Below, one piece after another: positions 16,664 to 18,384 of a DNA stretch of 18,384 nt; position 1 is the first letter of the stretch, and every line of letters starts with the position of its first letter. The notes beneath the pieces were generated by a model. That model was not told where the DNA came from. It was given only the letters and a program-made list of their open reading frames with translations, and made no database searches. Both the position numbers and the translations under genes were made by a program. The DNA is from Chrysochromulina tobinii (Eukaryota; Haptophyta; Prymnesiales; Chrysochromulinaceae), in contig JWZX01002608.1 in the NCBI GenBank assembly GCA_001275005.1, positions 1-18,384 on the forward strand, in the 5' to 3' direction.

Positions 16664-18036
16664 ATGGCCGACGCGGATATGGCGTCCGAACCTGCTGAAG
16701 CAGCCCAAGCCGCTGTGCCTGCTGTGATCCCCGACTACCAACGTGGCGACCTCGTGTGGGCCAAGATCAAGGGTTTCCCGTGGTGGCCATCGCAGATCCG
16801 GAGCGTGCGAAACCTCCGCCAACGCAGCGAGGACCATGTGCCGTACGTGCGCGTGCGCTTCCTGCACACCAAGGACAATGCGGAGGTGGCGCCCGATAAG
16901 TTGCTGCCGTACACGGAGGCAAATGCTGAGCTGGGCATCGTCAAACCCAAAATGTTCAAGTCGGACGGGCTGAAGAAGAAGTTCCTCACGGCCGTGGCGC
17001 AGGCGGACGCTTGGCCGCCGCCGCCGCCCGCAGAGCCCGAGGAGTGGAGCGACGACGAGGTGGTCGAGCAGGAGGAGGTTGAGGCCGCACGGGCAGAGGC
17101 CTCCGCGCACCGCGCAGCGTGGCGCTCCGAGGGACATGAGCTGCTCGGGCAGCACGTGGCACGCTTCTTCGGCGCGTCGCAAGGGCCCAAGGTGCGTGCG
17201 TACCTGGCTGTGATCACGCGCTGGTCCCCTTGGGAGGATACGAACCTGTTCCACGTTCTGCACGATGACGGCGACGAGGAGGACCTCGAGGAGGAGGAGG
17301 TGCGCAAGGCGATCTCGGCGTACCGTCGCCAACTGCTCCGTGCCCTCTGCATGCAAGTGCTCACCACAGCGCCCTCCTTTTCCCACAGGTCCGCAAGGCG
17401 ATCTCGGCGTACCGTCGGCAGCCCGAGGCGCGCCGTCGCAAGCACGAGCAGCATGTGGCGAAGGAGGAGAAGCAACGGAAAGCTGAGGAGCGCGCACGCC
17501 AGCCGCGCAAGCCTCGCAGTGCCCTCGCCTCATTCAGCCAAGCAGTGCGCCCCGCGCTGCTTGCAGCTCATCCGGCCGCGACAGCCACCGAACTCTCGCG
17601 ACTTGTCATGGCGGCATGGCGCGAAGCAGACGCACGCACGCACGCCGAGCACGAGGCCACCGCTGCGGCCGATCGGCAACGTTACCTTGCGGAGTGCGCG
17701 GCCGTTGGGCTCGCGCCCGATGGCGAGGGCGACGGTCGGGCGCATGGGCCGCTCCCGCCGCTGCCCGCGCTCGGTTTCTTCCGCGAGCGATGTGAGGTGG
17801 CGCTCGGGGTGAGGCTGGGCGGCGACGAGACTGAGCTCGGCCCAGCGGTAGCCGAGCTGCTCCACTGCGGGTTTCGTCAGCTGCCCGCCGAGGAGCGCGA
17901 GGAGCTCGAGGATCTCGCGGCGGCAGATCTCGAGCGGTACAAGGACGAAGTGGCCGCGTGGCAGTCGAGGCAGGCCGCCCATGCCAAGCGGCGCGCACAG
18001 GCGGGCGGCGCCAAGCGGCCGAGAGCGGAGGAGTGA
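16664..18036 (+). CDS. Chromatin protein with PWWP, Tudor-like and two HMG-box domains, two exons
   Basis: Exon 1 is 16664-17299 and exon 2 is 17389-18036, phase 0, giving 427 residues (212 + 215). The PWWP domain lies at about 24-118 (GDLVWAKIKGFPWWPSQI, with the motif at 39-42), a reader of methylated histone tails and DNA. A Tudor-like segment follows at about 155-212 (LLGQHVARFFG, VITRWSP, LFHVLHDDGDEEDLEEEE). After a basic, charged stretch (RRRKHEQHVAKEEKQRKAEE) comes an HMG box at about 250-318 (RKPRSALASFSQAVRPAL, AAWREA, RQRYLAECA) and a weaker second one at about 335-408 (LGFFRERCEV, LPAEEREELEDLAAADLERY). The C-terminus is basic (KRRAQAGGAKRPRAEE), a likely nuclear signal. Function as a chromatin reader and DNA-bending factor is inferred from the domains. 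Confidence 0.85.
17300..17388 (+). other. Intron of the PWWP-HMG gene; begins with a copy of the next exon's start
   Basis: 89 bases, phase 0, donor GAG|GTGCGC and acceptor CTTTTCCCACAG|GTCCGC with a strong pyrimidine tract. Its first 32 bases match the first 32 bases of exon 2 at 30 positions. Retaining it would shift the frame, since 89 is not divisible by three, and lose both HMG boxes. Confidence 0.85.
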
Positions 18037-18384
18037 AAGTGGAGCACCCCGGGAGAGCGCCGCACAGTCACAGGGAGGGTTCTGAGCGGTAGACGCGCCG
18101 CTGTGTCTGTGAAAAAGCCCGTTCCCGTTCGAGGCTTCGAGCGTCAGCGTCGTCTTTTATAATTATCGTTACATTATAATGATGCGATCATACGTTCAGA
18201 ACGGAAGAGGCCCTGCGCCGGAGCGTGACGTGACTGTCACTGTGTGGTGCGCCCGGCCAAGGGTAGTTGACGGGGGTGTAACGGCGACGGGGGTGCTCTC
18301 GCGTCAGCGGGGCAACTTGATTACCATCGTTATTACGCATTATTAGCGAGATGATGCACCGTGATGCAGGGTGCCAATCGACAG
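18037..18384. other. 3' flank of the PWWP-HMG gene
   Basis: It holds the presumed 3' UTR, with an AT-rich patch at about 18155-18180 that could take part in 3' end formation, and then sequence of unknown role to the window edge. No ORF, RNA gene or repeat is supported. Confidence 0.4.

Noticed and set aside
17300-17812. Unspliced continuation of the PWWP frame to 17812
   Set aside because: It gives an Arg/Ser-rich shadow sequence, while splicing at 17300-17388 leads into two HMG boxes.
1-18384. tRNA, rRNA or riboswitch genes
   Set aside because: I read both strands for tRNA-like arms and rRNA-like blocks and found none I could support; a tRNAscan or Infernal run would settle it.

Overview
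The window is nuclear DNA from a GC-rich, gene-dense unicellular eukaryote, most likely a marine alga. Evidence seen: GT-AG introns, eukaryote-only domain sets (PWWP, HMG box, EF-hand, TMEM41/VMP1-type VTT, eukaryotic protein kinase), genes on both strands with a few hundred bases between them, and a non-LTR-type retrotransposon. The kinase C-lobe style (ATGYWPLREASSNDWRF, ETIFGWYKR) resembles kinases I associate with haptophytes and similar algae; that assignment is inference.

Layout, left to right. Bases 1-3543: the 3' part of a retroelement (reverse transcriptase open at the left edge, G-rich tract, a zinc-finger-like piece in another frame, structured 3' tail with a strong hairpin). 3544-5292 (+): an M20-family amidohydrolase-like protein that has lost all three metal-binding histidines. 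5712-6647 (-): TMEM41-like membrane protein. 7055-8044 (-): Nudix hydrolase with a targeting-peptide-like N-terminus. 8266-9669 (+): protein kinase with Glu in place of the ATP-anchoring Lys. 9913-10419 (+): two-exon EF-hand protein. 10964-15244 (-): one long gene that joins a seven-repeat RCC1 propeller to an NCS2-type nucleobase permease; it needs two introns and carries one 1-base frame break. 15626-16468 (-): SPFH/Band 7 protein with an acylation-type N-terminus. 16664-18036 (+): two-exon PWWP - Tudor-like - HMG - HMG chromatin protein.

The two most notable signals are (1) the RCC1-permease fusion, supported by an exon that carries the last RCC1 repeat and the first residues of the permease with neither a stop nor a Met between them, and (2) introns built from copies of neighbouring exon sequence: three of the four introns found contain duplicates of the downstream exon start, and one contains an already joined copy of its own exon-exon junction. 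These look like footprints of recent intron formation or remodelling by local duplication. The genes otherwise look like an ordinary mix of housekeeping and membrane functions without an evident shared pathway.
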